This document shows, in pieces, positions 1-8,624 of a stretch of 64,000 bases of DNA (the first letter of the stretch is position 1; each line of letters opens with the position of its first letter). The notes beneath the pieces are model-generated. The model had not been told where the DNA came from and made no database searches. It was given only the letters and a program-made list of their open reading frames with translations. Source of the DNA: Archaeoglobus sulfaticallidus PM70-1 (GTDB lineage: Archaea > Halobacteriota > Archaeoglobi > Archaeoglobales > Archaeoglobaceae); assembly GCF_000385565.1 (NCBI RefSeq), contig NC_021169.1, forward strand, positions 1,718,571-1,782,570, given 5' to 3'. Made by a program: the position numbers and the translations under genes.

Positions 1-491
1 CAGTCCTGCTACTGCTTGTAACGGTTACAGGAGGATACATCCTCTACTTCTTCAAGATTTCGATGGATTCTTTGAAGATTGCCGGTGGCATTCTGCTCTT
101 CGCCGTATCTGTAGATATCCTGATGGGAAGCAGAAGGAAGGAAGCGTATGTGGAAAAAAGCAAAGAGAGTGTTGATGTCGATTCGCTGGCTGTATTTCCG
201 ATAGCCCTGCCACTCTACTCTGGCCCCGGAGCAATAACGGCAGCCATAGTGCTTTACTCAACCGCTGAGACTCCAGTTATGAAGCTGATGGTCATACTGA
301 GCATTCTGCTGACATACGCCATTGTCAGACTAACACATATATATACGAATCAAATTATCAGGGTACTCGGAAAGAGTGGTTCGGATATAGTTGCGAGACT
401 GATGGCGATATTTCTTGCTGCGATAGCTGTTGAGTACACATTCTCAGGCCTAGAAGGAAAGATCGAACTGATCATGAAGGGGATAAAATGA
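1..491 (+). CDS. MarC-family integral membrane protein (5' truncated by window)
   Basis: The reading frame is open from base 3 to the stop at 491, so the gene begins before the window and the ATG at 63 is internal. The visible part has about four hydrophobic segments and the small-residue-rich stretch PLYSGPGAITAAIVLY, typical of the MarC/UPF0056 family (usually about 200 residues, six helices). MarC proteins are inner-membrane proteins of unsettled function; the old antibiotic-resistance assignment is not supported. The stop overlaps the start of the Nudix gene by 4 bases (ATGA), suggesting translational coupling. Family assignment is good; the function is unknown. Confidence 0.8.
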   Translation, partial: VLLLLVTVTGGYILYFFKISMDSLKIAGGILLFAVSVDILMGSRRKEAYVEKSKESVDVDSLAVFPIALPLYSGPGAITAAIVLYSTAETPVMKLMVILSILLTYAIVRLTHIYTNQIIRVLGKSGSDIVARLMAIFLAAIAVEYTFSGLEGKIELIMKGIK

Positions 492-925
492 GAGAGAATC
501 CAGTGAGGCCTATGGTTGGTGTTGGAGCAGTTATAATACAGAACGGAAAGGTTTTGCTGGTTAAGAGAGCCAATGAGCCAAACAAGGGCTACTGGTCTGT
601 TCCTGGAGGATTAGTTAGGGTTGGTGAGTCTCTCAGGTCAGCACTCGCCAGAGAGGTTAAGGAGGAGACCGGGCTTGAGATAGAGATTGGAGATGTTGCC
701 TGTGTGAGCGAGGAGATAATCGGGAATGGGGAAGTAAGGTTCCACTATGTGATAATCGATTTCTTTTCAGAGATTAAGGGTGGAGAACCAAAGGCCGGAA
801 GTGATGCTCTTGAGGTTAGATGGTTCGACATAAACAGCATAGATAGCTCAGAGAAGGTTGTTGACTTTGTCAAAAAGTTGATGAAAAACTTAAAGCATAA
901 AGACAGAACAGTTTATCTAAAATAA
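488..925 (+). CDS. Nudix hydrolase
   Basis: A protein of 145 residues with a complete Nudix box at about residues 40-62: GGLVRVGESLRSALAREV followed by KEETGLEI, matching G-x5-E-x7-R-E-x2-E-E-x-G. This box binds the catalytic divalent metal. Nudix enzymes hydrolyse nucleoside diphosphates linked to another moiety. Length and the PxxxGxW-like start (YWSVPGG) resemble archaeal ADP-ribose pyrophosphatase or 8-oxo-dGTPase-like members, but the substrate cannot be told from sequence. It overlaps the upstream MarC gene by 4 bases and precedes the rRNA/tRNA methyltransferase gene by 18 bases, so the three probably form one transcript. Confidence 0.88.
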   Translation: MRENPVRPMVGVGAVIIQNGKVLLVKRANEPNKGYWSVPGGLVRVGESLRSALAREVKEETGLEIEIGDVACVSEEIIGNGEVRFHYVIIDFFSEIKGGEPKAGSDALEVRWFDINSIDSSEKVVDFVKKLMKNLKHKDRTVYLK

Positions 926-943
926 ATAGATATAGTCAGTATT

Positions 944-1636
944 ATGATAATCTCAGACATCAACTCGATAATCGAGGCCCTGAAGGCTGATAGGGTCAAC
1001 AAGATATATTACAACCCAGAAAAAGCCAGTGCAAGAATAAAAGAGGTTATTTCGCTCTGTAAAAAGAGGGGTGTTCCTGTAAAAAAATCTGTAATCAAAG
1101 GTGAGCATCCAATCAAGGCTGAGGTCTCTCCAGTCCCGTACGCTTCACTGGATCACATAATAGAGAGAGCATTGCTTAAAAGTTCACCCATAGTTATATT
1201 AGATGGGGTTAAAGACCCGAACAACCTCGGAGCGGTTATCAGAACGGCAGAATTCTTCTCCTGTGCCGGAGTGGTTATAAGAAAGCGTAGGAGTGCTGGA
1301 ATCAACGAAACTGTTGCAAAGGTCTCCACAGGAGCGGTTTTCCACATACCCATTGCGAGAGAGAACCCCGTTAATGCCGTGAAAAAAATCAAAAATGCGG
1401 GGATTGAAGTATATTCAGCAGAGAACTTTGGAGAAGATATATCTCAGTTTGATCTAACCCCACCCATTGCTTTTGTGATAGGAGAAGAGGATAAGGGAGT
1501 GTCCAAACCAGTTTTGAAGGTTTGTGATGGGGTTCTGAAAATCAGAGGGTTTGGCAAAGTGAATTCATTAAATTTATCCAACGCGACATCAATCCTTATC
1601 TACGAATCGTTGAGACAGGGTGGAAAGTTCGGGTGA
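944..1636 (+). CDS. SpoU/TrmH-family RNA 2'-O-methyltransferase
   Basis: A 230-residue protein with the SPOUT fold motifs: motif 1 around residue 90 (LDGVKDPNNLGAVIRTA), motif 2 (IAFVIGEEDKGVS) and motif 3 near the C terminus (GKVNSLNLSNATSILIYE). These motifs form the trefoil-knot S-adenosylmethionine site. The N-terminal 80 residues look like the SpoU_sub_bind domain, as in RlmB-type 23S rRNA guanosine 2'-O-methyltransferases. The exact RNA target is not determinable. The gene overlaps the next coding region's upstream signals and appears to be co-transcribed with it. Confidence 0.88.
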   Translation: MIISDINSIIEALKADRVNKIYYNPEKASARIKEVISLCKKRGVPVKKSVIKGEHPIKAEVSPVPYASLDHIIERALLKSSPIVILDGVKDPNNLGAVIRTAEFFSCAGVVIRKRRSAGINETVAKVSTGAVFHIPIARENPVNAVKKIKNAGIEVYSAENFGEDISQFDLTPPIAFVIGEEDKGVSKPVLKVCDGVLKIRGFGKVNSLNLSNATSILIYESLRQGGKFG

Positions 1637-1640
1637 TCTC

Positions 1641-2993
1641 ATGGATCTTGAGGGTTTTGTTAGGAGAATGATAAAGCGAATGGATGAGGATAGAGTTAAA
1701 AAAGTTCTTGCAGAGAGAATTGCTGAAATAAAAGGATGGGATACAGACAAAGCTCTGAAGTGGGCTGAAGCTGTTATTCTGGAAGTTAAAAATGCTGATT
1801 CAAAGAGCAACTACATCCTCGAGTACTACCGTTCAGGAGTTAAGATGGGTGAGTTCGGTGTTGGTTCAAGAGGTAGAGGAGACTTTTATGTTCACAGGAA
1901 GATCGCCGAAGTTATTGGGGATAGCTCGGCAGTTCTATCAACCAAAGACCTAGATGATGCCGGGGTTATGAAATACAAAGACTTTTACATCTCAATCGCT
2001 ATAGATGGCATCCATTCGAGGCTCAGCGAATATCCTTTCATTGCAGGATTCCATGTTACCCGTGCGGCAATGAGGGATGTCTATGTCATGGGTGCTAGGC
2101 CTTTAGCTGTCTTCTCAGACATACATGTTGCAGATGATGGAGATGTCTCCAAGATATTCGACCATATCGCAGGAATAACGGCCGTCTGCGATTTAATCAA
2201 TGTTCCGCTCGTCAGCGGAAGCACACTGAGGATTGGCGGGGATATGGTTATCGGAGAGAGGATGACAGGTGGTGTCGGATGTGTTGGTATATCGGAACAC
2301 ATAACCCCCAGAAAAAATGCGAGGAAGGGAGATGTGATCCTGCTTACAGAGGGTGCAGGAGGGGGGACTGTTGTAACCACCGCAATATACTATGGTATGC
2401 ACGAGGTTATCGAGGAAAGCCTCAACATCGACTTCCTGCTCGCATGTGAATCCATCTTCAAAGAAAATCTTGTCGGGAAGATTCATTCAATGAGCGATGT
2501 TACGAACGGCGGGATAAGGGGAGATGCTGAAGAGATTTCTGCGGTATCGAAGAAGGCTATAGTTTTCGATTATGAGAAGGTCAGGAAAGCTGTCAATCCC
2601 AAAGTCTTGAAGATGCTCGAAAAGCTGGAGATAGACTTTATGGGAGTTTCAATAGACTCTCTGATGGTTATCTGCCCTCCAGATGTTGCTGATGAGGTTA
2701 AGAAAGCTGTCAGGAAGTTCGTTAACATCCACGAGGTTGGGTGGGTAGAGGATGGCGAGGGAGCTTTCGTGATTGACGATACTGCTGAGAAGAGACCACT
2801 GAAGCCAAGGTTCAGAGAATCAGCCTATACTCCGCTGAAAAAGGTTGTAGGGGAACAGACTCCACCAGACTTTGAAGAGATGAGGGAGAAAGTGGATAAA
2901 GCTGTAGAGCACGCCATAAATAAAAAGAAGAGAATTGTCGAGAAAATCAGGAGCAAATTACTCAACCTCAGTTCTGCTGAATCTGATCGCTGA
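1641..2993 (+). CDS. AIR synthase-related (PurM-like) protein
   Basis: The PurM/SelD/HypE-type ATP-binding fold is visible: an N-terminal glycine-rich region (GEFGVGSRGRGDFY), STKDLDDAGV, then GGDMVIGERMTGGVGCVG and MSDVTNGGIRGDAEEIS, which matches the phosphate-binding and metal-binding segments of AIR-synthase relatives. An extra helical N-terminal domain of about 75 residues and a charged C-terminal tail distinguish it from PurM itself. Archaeal relatives are annotated only as AIR synthase-related, and the reaction is unknown. I prefer the ATG at 1641 (GGTGAT 5 bases upstream) over the GTG at 1620, which lies inside the methyltransferase gene. Confidence 0.82.
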   Translation: MDLEGFVRRMIKRMDEDRVKKVLAERIAEIKGWDTDKALKWAEAVILEVKNADSKSNYILEYYRSGVKMGEFGVGSRGRGDFYVHRKIAEVIGDSSAVLSTKDLDDAGVMKYKDFYISIAIDGIHSRLSEYPFIAGFHVTRAAMRDVYVMGARPLAVFSDIHVADDGDVSKIFDHIAGITAVCDLINVPLVSGSTLRIGGDMVIGERMTGGVGCVGISEHITPRKNARKGDVILLTEGAGGGTVVTTAIYYGMHEVIEESLNIDFLLACESIFKENLVGKIHSMSDVTNGGIRGDAEEISAVSKKAIVFDYEKVRKAVNPKVLKMLEKLEIDFMGVSIDSLMVICPPDVADEVKKAVRKFVNIHEVGWVEDGEGAFVIDDTAEKRPLKPRFRESAYTPLKKVVGEQTPPDFEEMREKVDKAVEHAINKKKRIVEKIRSKLLNLSSAESDR

Positions 2994-3743
2994 GAACAAT
3001 ATTGCGAAAATTGAGAAAGCTATCAGCACAATCAGATCCAAAGCAGGATTGAATTCATTAAAACCCGTCAGGCTGTACCTCAAACCATCTACTCCATAAG
3101 TTAAGGGATCGAAATAGGATACCAGCCTGACATATGCTGGCAGTTCGTCCAGGGGATAAAGAGCACCGGATAAAAAGAAGACGGGAAAAACAAAGAAGTT
3201 TATAACAAGCTGGAATCCGTGAATGTCCTCCATTAAGGTAGATATTATTATTCCCAATCCTGTAAAAGATACCGCTATCAGAAACATGAAAACCAGGGCT
3301 AAAGCGATGCCATAAATGTTCGGTCTGAAACCGATAAGCAGACTTAATGCAAACATCATCAACCCCTGAATTATGGCTGTTGTCGCCCCACCAAAATTTC
3401 TGCCGATGGATATCGCTGTCCTGCTTATCGGAGAGACCATTATCTCCCTCAAAAAACCGAACTGCCTGTCCCAGACAATAGAAACTCCTGAAAAGGTTCC
3501 TGTAAAAAGTATAACCATCGCGATTATTCCCGGGGCCAGGAAATCGATATAGTTCATTCCCTCCAGTGAGGGGATGTTAGCCCTTCTAAATCCCATGCCA
3601 AGAAAAGCTAAGAAAAACACCGGCATCCCAAGTGATCCAATAATCCTGCTCCTCGCCCTTACGTACCTCTTCAGATCCCTGAGCCAGAGCGTGTATACCC
3701 CGTTCAGCTCCTTTCTAATCTTGACTTCCATTCCGATTGTCAA
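2958..3743 (-). CDS. ABC-2 type transporter permease (DrrB-like)
   Basis: About 260 residues with six hydrophobic helices; YIDFLAPGIIAMVILF and FFVFPVFFLSGALYPLDELP are the conserved segments of ABC-2 permeases of the daunorubicin/multidrug exporter type. It follows the ATPase gene directly, making a two-gene exporter. The frame is open to a TTG at 3749 that touches the Shine-Dalgarno sequence, so it is unlikely as start. A TTG at 3743 lies 6 bases after AGGTGA and fits best; an ATG at 3731 is the alternative. The 3' end overlaps the convergent PurM-like gene by 36 bases. The exported substrate is unknown. Confidence 0.87.
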   Translation of the reverse strand: MTIGMEVKIRKELNGVYTLWLRDLKRYVRARSRIIGSLGMPVFFLAFLGMGFRRANIPSLEGMNYIDFLAPGIIAMVILFTGTFSGVSIVWDRQFGFLREIMVSPISRTAISIGRNFGGATTAIIQGLMMFALSLLIGFRPNIYGIALALVFMFLIAVSFTGLGIIISTLMEDIHGFQLVINFFVFPVFFLSGALYPLDELPAYVRLVSYFDPLTYGVDGLRYSLTGFNEFNPALDLIVLIAFSIFAILFSAIRFSRTEVE

Positions 3744-3749
3744 ATTCAA

Positions 3750-4721
3750 TCACCTTCTCCTTGCAATAACAAATCTGCTAATATCTGATCCTCCACCCCG
3801 TATCGTCCTACCAGTCAGCCTGATGAAGACATCCTCGAGGCTCGATTTTTTGAGACTTATTGAGTTGATGGCAACACCATTTTCATTTGCAAGCGTAACG
3901 ATCTTCGGAATTAACTTCTCTCCCTCGTTGGCACTTATCAGCACGCCATAATCTGTTTTAAAAACAGATTCATCGTATTCGGCCAGTGCTGCGATCAGCT
4001 TTTCTCCATCTCTGGTATATACTTCAATTGAGTCCCTTCCGACCAAGCTCCTCAGACTCTCCACCGTATCGAGGGCAATGATTCTGCCGTGATCGATGAT
4101 CGCCACTCTATCGCACAGCCTTTCGGCCTCTTCTATATAGTGAGTTGTAAGGATTATCGTGACATTTTCCATGCTCTCAATATATTCCCAAATATTCCTC
4201 CTCGTCTGAACATCGAGCCCGAGGGTCGGCTCATCCAAGAATAGCACCTGAGGTGAGTGCATCAGACCTCTCGCTATCTCAAGCCTCCTCTGCATGCCAC
4301 CGCTGAACTTCTTAACAAGCTCATCAGCCTTATCTAACAGCCCCACAAGAGAGAGAACTTCATCAATCCGTTCTTTCCTCAGTTGTCCGTCCATTCCATA
4401 GATCCTTCCATGAAAGTCCAAGTTCTCCCTTGCTGTAAGTTCAAGATCTAGAGTCGGCTCCTGAAAGACTATTCCGATGTTCTGCCTTACTCTGGATGGT
4501 TCATCAGTTATACTGTATCCGGCAACAAACGCTTTACCCTCACTCGGCTTCAGGAGTGTCGAGAGGATCTTTATCAAAGTTGTCTTTCCAGCCCCGTTTG
4601 GGCCCAGAAGACCAAAAATCTCTCCTCGTTCAACCCTGAAAGAAACTCCTTTAAGGGCATAAAGATTGCCAAACCGTTTTCCGATGCTATCCACGACAAT
4701 TATGTCATCCATCGATGTCAT
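3750..4721 (-). CDS. ABC transporter ATP-binding protein (DrrA-like)
   Basis: 323 residues. Walker A GPNGAGKTT (about residue 39), Q-loop VFQEP, signature FSGGMQRRLE, Walker B VLFLDEPTLGLD and the switch histidine in LTTHYIEEAE are all intact. The C-terminal 90 residues (IEVYTRDGEKL onward) are the DUF4162-like extension seen in DrrA-type ATPases for daunorubicin, lipid or multidrug exporters. It pairs with the permease encoded immediately downstream. An in-frame ATG at 4712 is a possible alternative start. Confidence 0.92.
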   Translation of the reverse strand: MTSMDDIIVVDSIGKRFGNLYALKGVSFRVERGEIFGLLGPNGAGKTTLIKILSTLLKPSEGKAFVAGYSITDEPSRVRQNIGIVFQEPTLDLELTARENLDFHGRIYGMDGQLRKERIDEVLSLVGLLDKADELVKKFSGGMQRRLEIARGLMHSPQVLFLDEPTLGLDVQTRRNIWEYIESMENVTIILTTHYIEEAERLCDRVAIIDHGRIIALDTVESLRSLVGRDSIEVYTRDGEKLIAALAEYDESVFKTDYGVLISANEGEKLIPKIVTLANENGVAINSISLKKSSLEDVFIRLTGRTIRGGGSDISRFVIARRR

Positions 4722-4733
4722 CCATCACTATCG

Positions 4734-5087
4734 CTATCTGTGCAGATCCTTTTCAGAAGCTCTCATCAAAGCCAAGCAGATGTTAGCCTTAAGTGTTATC
4801 TCGAAATAGTCTTTATCTGGCTCGAGAACTGCAAACTTTTTTGGTATTGGAATTAACAGTGGATCATCACAACAGTAGCTCAGATTTCCATTATGATCGA
4901 CAAAAAGGCTCACCTTCTCGGGATTTCTCTTGCTGACCATTATGTATATGTTCTTCGAGCTATTTTTTCTCGTAATATCCATTATCTCCTCGATTGAGTA
5001 CTTGTTCACAAGACAGAACATAATCTGATTTGCCAGATCGGTTGTTTCGGGAGTCGTGGTGTAGCCGAGTTCCTCAACCCGTGACAT
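4734..5087 (-). CDS. Hypothetical protein (117 aa)
   Basis: I do not recognise this family. The protein is soluble, with a helical N-terminal half and a beta-rich C-terminal half containing VSLFVDHNGNLSYCCDDP. The adjacent cysteines could bind metal, but no complete motif is present. It lies 12 bases upstream of the ABC ATPase on the same strand, so it may be the first gene of that transcript and could be a small cytoplasmic sensor or regulator for the exporter; this is only an inference from position. Confidence 0.6.
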   Translation of the reverse strand: MSRVEELGYTTTPETTDLANQIMFCLVNKYSIEEIMDITRKNSSKNIYIMVSKRNPEKVSLFVDHNGNLSYCCDDPLLIPIPKKFAVLEPDKDYFEITLKANICLALMRASEKDLHR

Positions 5088-5247
5088 TTCAGTGAAATTA
5101 TGAGAGCTAAGTTAAAAAGCTTTCTGATTTAAATTTACGGACATATCTTTATAGGACCTCCCTTTATCCGATCTCTCTATTTTAACAAATCCAGCATTTA
5201 ACAACTCCAAATCAAAAATAAACAACTCCAGAAAAGTGCCCTATGAT

Positions 5248-6409
5248 TTACAACCTTCTCCCTCTCAAATGCTCTATGATAACGTCAGCTTTAAGTCCAT
5301 TCTCAATGCAGAACTGCATAAACAGAGATCCAGCGTACAGACACATAGTAACCCTTGGAATCGCCAGATCTCTGTAATAGATGTGCAAATCCTTCAATCC
5401 AAAAAGAGCTTTTGTCGCTTTAAATAGAATCTCAATCTCAGCCCTCATCTCAGCAAAATCCTCGTAATCGTTGATTGCTTGAAGGGTCGTTTTTATTATC
5501 TCATTCAAATCTTTAACCAGATCATCAAAAACGCTTGAATACCTCGAATTTAGCCAGTCAAAGTTGACTAGCATAGCCTTAATAACCCTTTCAAGTTTCT
5601 TCAGGTTATTTTTGGGTTTAACAATCGGTATTATTCTGTACGACATTGACATCTCATACACTTTGTAGCAGCTAAATCCTGCATCCGCTATTACGGCCTT
5701 TATTTTACCGTTTAGAGTTCCCAGATTCGATATCACCATTTCATCCGCTTTAACCTTTGAAGTTTTCTTTGAGAAGATTCTAACATCAACCAGGCTTAGA
5801 TTGGAGAGATTTATTAAAACAGCAACTATATAGCCGACTGTTGTTCCCTTTAACGAATCGAAGACGAACTCAGCATCAAATTCCTGAGCTATCTTCTTTC
5901 CATTTCTACGTTTGTTCAAATCAACTGGAACGATAAAAGTATCGAGAACGTATATCTCACCTTCTTTAACCTTCAGATTCCTGAATATCATTCTGTCCAT
6001 GTGATAAGAGAGATTTTTCCTCTTTTTGTGGTATTCTGCATAGTCTGTTATCGTTTCAGCTTTAGATCGAGAATTTCTCTCAATTTCTCATCAAAGCTTA
6101 AATAGAGGTAGAAGAAGGCTGGAATCATTCCATAAGCCTTATTGTCTCAACTTTGAAGTAGTCAATGAAGGTATCATCTTCAATCTCTTTTCTTTTGAAC
6201 AGCTTTCTTGCAGTTATGCTTATTGTTTGAGCGAAGCTGTAAACGAGAATTCTCAATTCTTCTTCGTAGATTTCTCCTCTGTTTATTTTCTCCCTTATCT
6301 CATCCGTAATCATGAAAAGGAATTTGGTGCTTCTGTTTTTAAACTTTTTCGATTTATTTGACTTCTTTTTTGATTTTGATTGTTTTTGAGTTTTATTTCT
6401 TGCAGACAC
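5248..6409 (-). pseudogene. Decayed DDE transposase (IS4/IS5-like), copy A
   Basis: Three fragments in different frames make one transposase. Residues from 6409 down to about 6130 end in VETIRLME, then the frame shifts to IPAFFYLYLSFDEK (about 6120-6050), then shifts again to ETITDYAEYHKKRK and continues to the stop at 5248. The long 3' fragment holds VLDTFIVPVDL and VIADAGFSCYK, plausible first and second catalytic aspartates, and EIEILFKATKALFGL, like the third acidic region of IS4-type transposases. The basic N terminus is lysine-rich. Two frameshifts make it non-functional. A related, more decayed copy lies at 12559-13640. I could not define the terminal inverted repeats. Confidence 0.78.
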
Positions 6410-6599
6410 TCTTCTGGAATAGAGAGATAAAAATATGGAGTTGTAAGAGTTGTTATTTGATTTTATTCGGAAAGCTTATAAAGGGAAGCCCTATCTTAAT
6501 ACTAAAGCAGTAAGCTCTCGGAATAAGTTTCTTATCAAGCGGTACAGTATTTTTATTTTTATCAATGTCGAAATTTAACAATGACGAGGTGAAAAGAAA
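6410..6599. other. AT-rich intergenic stretch with likely promoter
   Basis: No gene is seen. The left part (to about 6480) is probably the outer end of the decayed transposon: it aligns by eye with the equivalent flank of the second copy near 13640. The right part contains a T/A-rich box (tatttttatttttatc, about 6548-6563) followed by GAGGTG at 6591-6596, giving a plausible archaeal promoter and Shine-Dalgarno site for the broken membrane gene that begins at 6600. Confidence 0.4.
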
Positions 6600-6959
6600 A
6601 TGAAACTATAAAATCCACCGCTATGGCTCTGGGTTGCGATAGGGGTTGGATACTTTATTTTAGGTGTCGTTGGATTCCTGAAGAATCGTGTCGATATGTA
6701 TTGGCAGATGATGTTGATCTTCGGAGTTCTTTGGCTGATAGTTGTAGTCTATGATTTAAAGACAAACAAATTCACAAAAAAGCCAACTCCTGAAGATATT
6801 CTCGCTCTTGGTACCTTAGCTACGATATTCCTAGCTTCTGTTGTTGTTGCTATCACAAACAGCATAATAATGTTTCTTGCAGCGTTTATAAGCAGGATGT
6901 TGATAACCTATACAGCCTATAAAAAAGAAAAGAAACATAATGAAAGCAATCAAAAATAA
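6600..6959 (+). pseudogene. Small three-helix membrane protein, interrupted by an early stop
   Basis: A good ribosome-binding site (GAGGTG) precedes ATG at 6600, but the frame reads M-K-L-stop (TAA at 6609) and then stays open as N-P-P-L-W-L-W and a hydrophobic helix into the ATG at 6696, ending at 6959. A single TTA-to-TAA change would explain it. The remaining 87-residue open frame from 6696 has two to three membrane helices and a charged tail (AYKKEKKHNESNQK). Without the first helix, insertion may fail. I do not recognise the family. If the stop is real the gene is inactive or restarts at 6696, where no good ribosome-binding site is visible. Confidence 0.6.
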
Positions 6960-7083
6960 AAAGGTTGTTGAAAAATATGTTAAAGGGTTAAAATGAATAA
7001 GCTTCAAGAAATAATTAAATTCGTGCTTACAGCAAGGCTTGAAAATTTAATTTGTGATTACTAATAAGAGGAGGTAGAAAGGA

Positions 7084-7234
7084 ATGAAAGATAAAAACAG
7101 TTCCTCTAAAATGGATTGGAGATCCTAAGAAATCTACATTGTTCGTATTTACTACAGGATGTATGGTCGGTTCTCTCGGAGCTATAACCTTCAAACATGC
7201 TCAATCGATTGGTTTACTGGAAACTTTTGAATAA
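7084..7234 (+). pseudogene. Small membrane peptide gene with a one-base frameshift in an A-run
   Basis: GAGGAGGTAG at about 7069-7078 precedes ATG at 7084. Read directly, the frame ends after 14 codons. Removing one A from the five-A run at 7093-7097 joins the start to an open frame: M-K-D-K-T-V-P-L-K-W, then KKSTLFVFTTGCMVGSLGAI and a tail ending at TAA 7232-7234, about 49 residues with one membrane helix. The restored frame is coherent, so this is a real gene with an indel, or one using slippage on the A-run. It lies between two other small membrane genes on the same strand. Confidence 0.55.
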
Positions 7235-7250
7235 TAGAAAATGTCAATGA

Positions 7251-7679
7251 GTGAAAAAAATGAATTGGCTGAGAGATATCAAATTTGGTATTTTATTTGG
7301 ACTCGTAGGTTTCACTCTTACTCTTTTAACCATGTACTCAGCAACAGGCATACTTGACTGGAGATTTCCTGCTGTAATAGGAACTGGATTTTTCGGTGGA
7401 GGGTTTTTGGGTTCACTGATGAGAAGATTGTATAAAGGTGGTGAAGAAAGAAAAGCAAATCTTATTTTGCTGGTATGTGCTTTATGTCTTATTCCTGTAA
7501 TAATCGAGAATTTGTACGACGTATTTACTGGGAACTGGAGGACATGGAAGGCTATTAGCGTAGTTGGTGGCGTATATTTGATATGTTTTGCAATCTTCCG
7601 TGTGGCAAGGTGTGAAGATGAAGATTGTCAAGATAAAAGCCAAGAAAGCCTTTGCTCCAACCAAAATTCCTGGAGCTAA
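7251..7679 (+). CDS. Small polytopic membrane protein (142 aa)
   Basis: Four hydrophobic helices are visible: FGILFGLVGFTLTLLTMY, a glycine-rich helix (VIGTGFFGGGFLGSLM), LILLVCALCLIPVII and VVGGVYLICFAIF, ending in a cysteine- and acid-containing tail (CEDEDCQDKSQ). The family is not recognised. It is the third member of a run of small membrane genes whose first two members are broken. Its 3' end overlaps the start of the radical SAM gene by about 60 bases in another frame, so the C-terminal residues may not be conserved; a GTG at 7251 or ATG at 7260 are possible starts. Confidence 0.55.
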   Translation: MKKMNWLRDIKFGILFGLVGFTLTLLTMYSATGILDWRFPAVIGTGFFGGGFLGSLMRRLYKGGEERKANLILLVCALCLIPVIIENLYDVFTGNWRTWKAISVVGGVYLICFAIFRVARCEDEDCQDKSQESLCSNQNSWS

Positions 7680-8412
7680 ATGGGTTGTAAATCAATATAT
7701 TGGCTGCCAGCACGCATGTAAGTACTGTTATGCCAAGTTCATGTGCAGATGGTATAATCACGGAAAGTGGGGATCTTGGGTAGTTGTTAAAGAAAATATG
7801 GCAGATCTTGTTAAAAAGCAGGTAGTTAACGGTTCCGTTTATATGAGTAGTGTTAGCGATCCTTACCAGCCAATTGAAAAGGAGTTTAGGTTAACGAGGA
7901 ATGTTTTGAAAAATATGGATAAAAGAATAAAACTATCTATTCTAACAAAATCCGATTTAGTTTTAAGGGATATAGACTTGTTTAAGAAGTTTAACGATAT
8001 AGAAGTTGGTCTCACAATTAACAGCTTTGAAGGTGCGATTAAAAAGAAAGTTGAACCGTTTTCTTCGAGTAATAAGAGAAGAATAGAAGCATTTAAAGAA
8101 CTTCGTGAAAACGGGGTTAGAAATTACGCATTTATTTCTCCGATAATTCCTCATTTGACTGATATAGAACATTTAATAGAAGAAACGAAAAGTTTTACGA
8201 ATTTTTACTGGTTTGAGTTTCTGAATCTAAAGGCTTCTGGTAAGGAGTTTAGAGAATGGCTAAAGCAAAATTATCCAGAAAGCTATGAAATACTTTCTGA
8301 TAAAACCAAAGCTGAAAAGTATGTGAAAGAAGTAATAAATGCTATAAAGAAGGCTGAAATTTTTGTTAAAGGTATTTGTGTTCATTATCCAAAGCTTATG
8401 GTGGTGAAATAA
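7618..8412 (+). CDS. Radical SAM protein, spore photolyase-like (SplB-related)
   Basis: About 264 residues. GCQHACKYCYAKF gives a C-x3-C-x2-C radical SAM [4Fe-4S] motif; SVSDPYQPIEKEF and LSILTKSDLVLRD are segments typical of the SplB-like DNA repair photolyase COG family (COG1533). Members of this COG are broadly distributed and mostly uncharacterised, so real photoproduct repair is not established. I choose ATG 7618, 4 bases after AAGGTG; the frame is open further to 7588 inside the upstream gene. A 31-residue charged peptide gene follows directly. Confidence 0.85.
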   Translation: MKIVKIKAKKAFAPTKIPGAKWVVNQYIGCQHACKYCYAKFMCRWYNHGKWGSWVVVKENMADLVKKQVVNGSVYMSSVSDPYQPIEKEFRLTRNVLKNMDKRIKLSILTKSDLVLRDIDLFKKFNDIEVGLTINSFEGAIKKKVEPFSSSNKRRIEAFKELRENGVRNYAFISPIIPHLTDIEHLIEETKSFTNFYWFEFLNLKASGKEFREWLKQNYPESYEILSDKTKAEKYVKEVINAIKKAEIFVKGICVHYPKLMVVK

Positions 8413-8413
8413 A

Positions 8414-8509
8414 ATGACAAAGAAAAAAGAAATTAAGGAGTTGAAAGAAGAGATTGAGCTATTGGATGATATACTTTCTGCTTTGGTTGAATTGCTTGAA
8501 GAGAAATGA
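8414..8509 (+). CDS. Small charged coiled-coil peptide (31 aa)
   Basis: ATG at 8414 directly follows the radical SAM stop and encodes a lysine/glutamate-rich peptide with heptad-like leucines (EIKELKEEIELLDDILSALV). A second basic frame follows at about 8513-8584 from a TTG start (LKYEEWKKRMKEK, 23 residues). Both are on the plus strand with no gaps, as in a compact operon. They could be small regulatory or structural partners, or chance frames in A-rich DNA. No family is recognised. Confidence 0.35.
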   Translation: MTKKKEIKELKEEIELLDDILSALVELLEEK

Positions 8510-8624
8510 GTTTTGAAGTATGAAGAATGGAAGAAAAGGATGAAAGAGAAGATAAAAGAGGGTGAAAAGTTGAAGAGGATTTAAGCATTAAAACAATATA
8601 AAGCAAACCAGAAAGGTGTAGAAA

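Noticed and set aside
6600-6700. Pyrrolysine or selenocysteine read-through of the early stop
   Set aside because: The stop is TAA, not TAG or TGA, and no insertion signal or relevant tRNA is visible; simple mutation is more likely.
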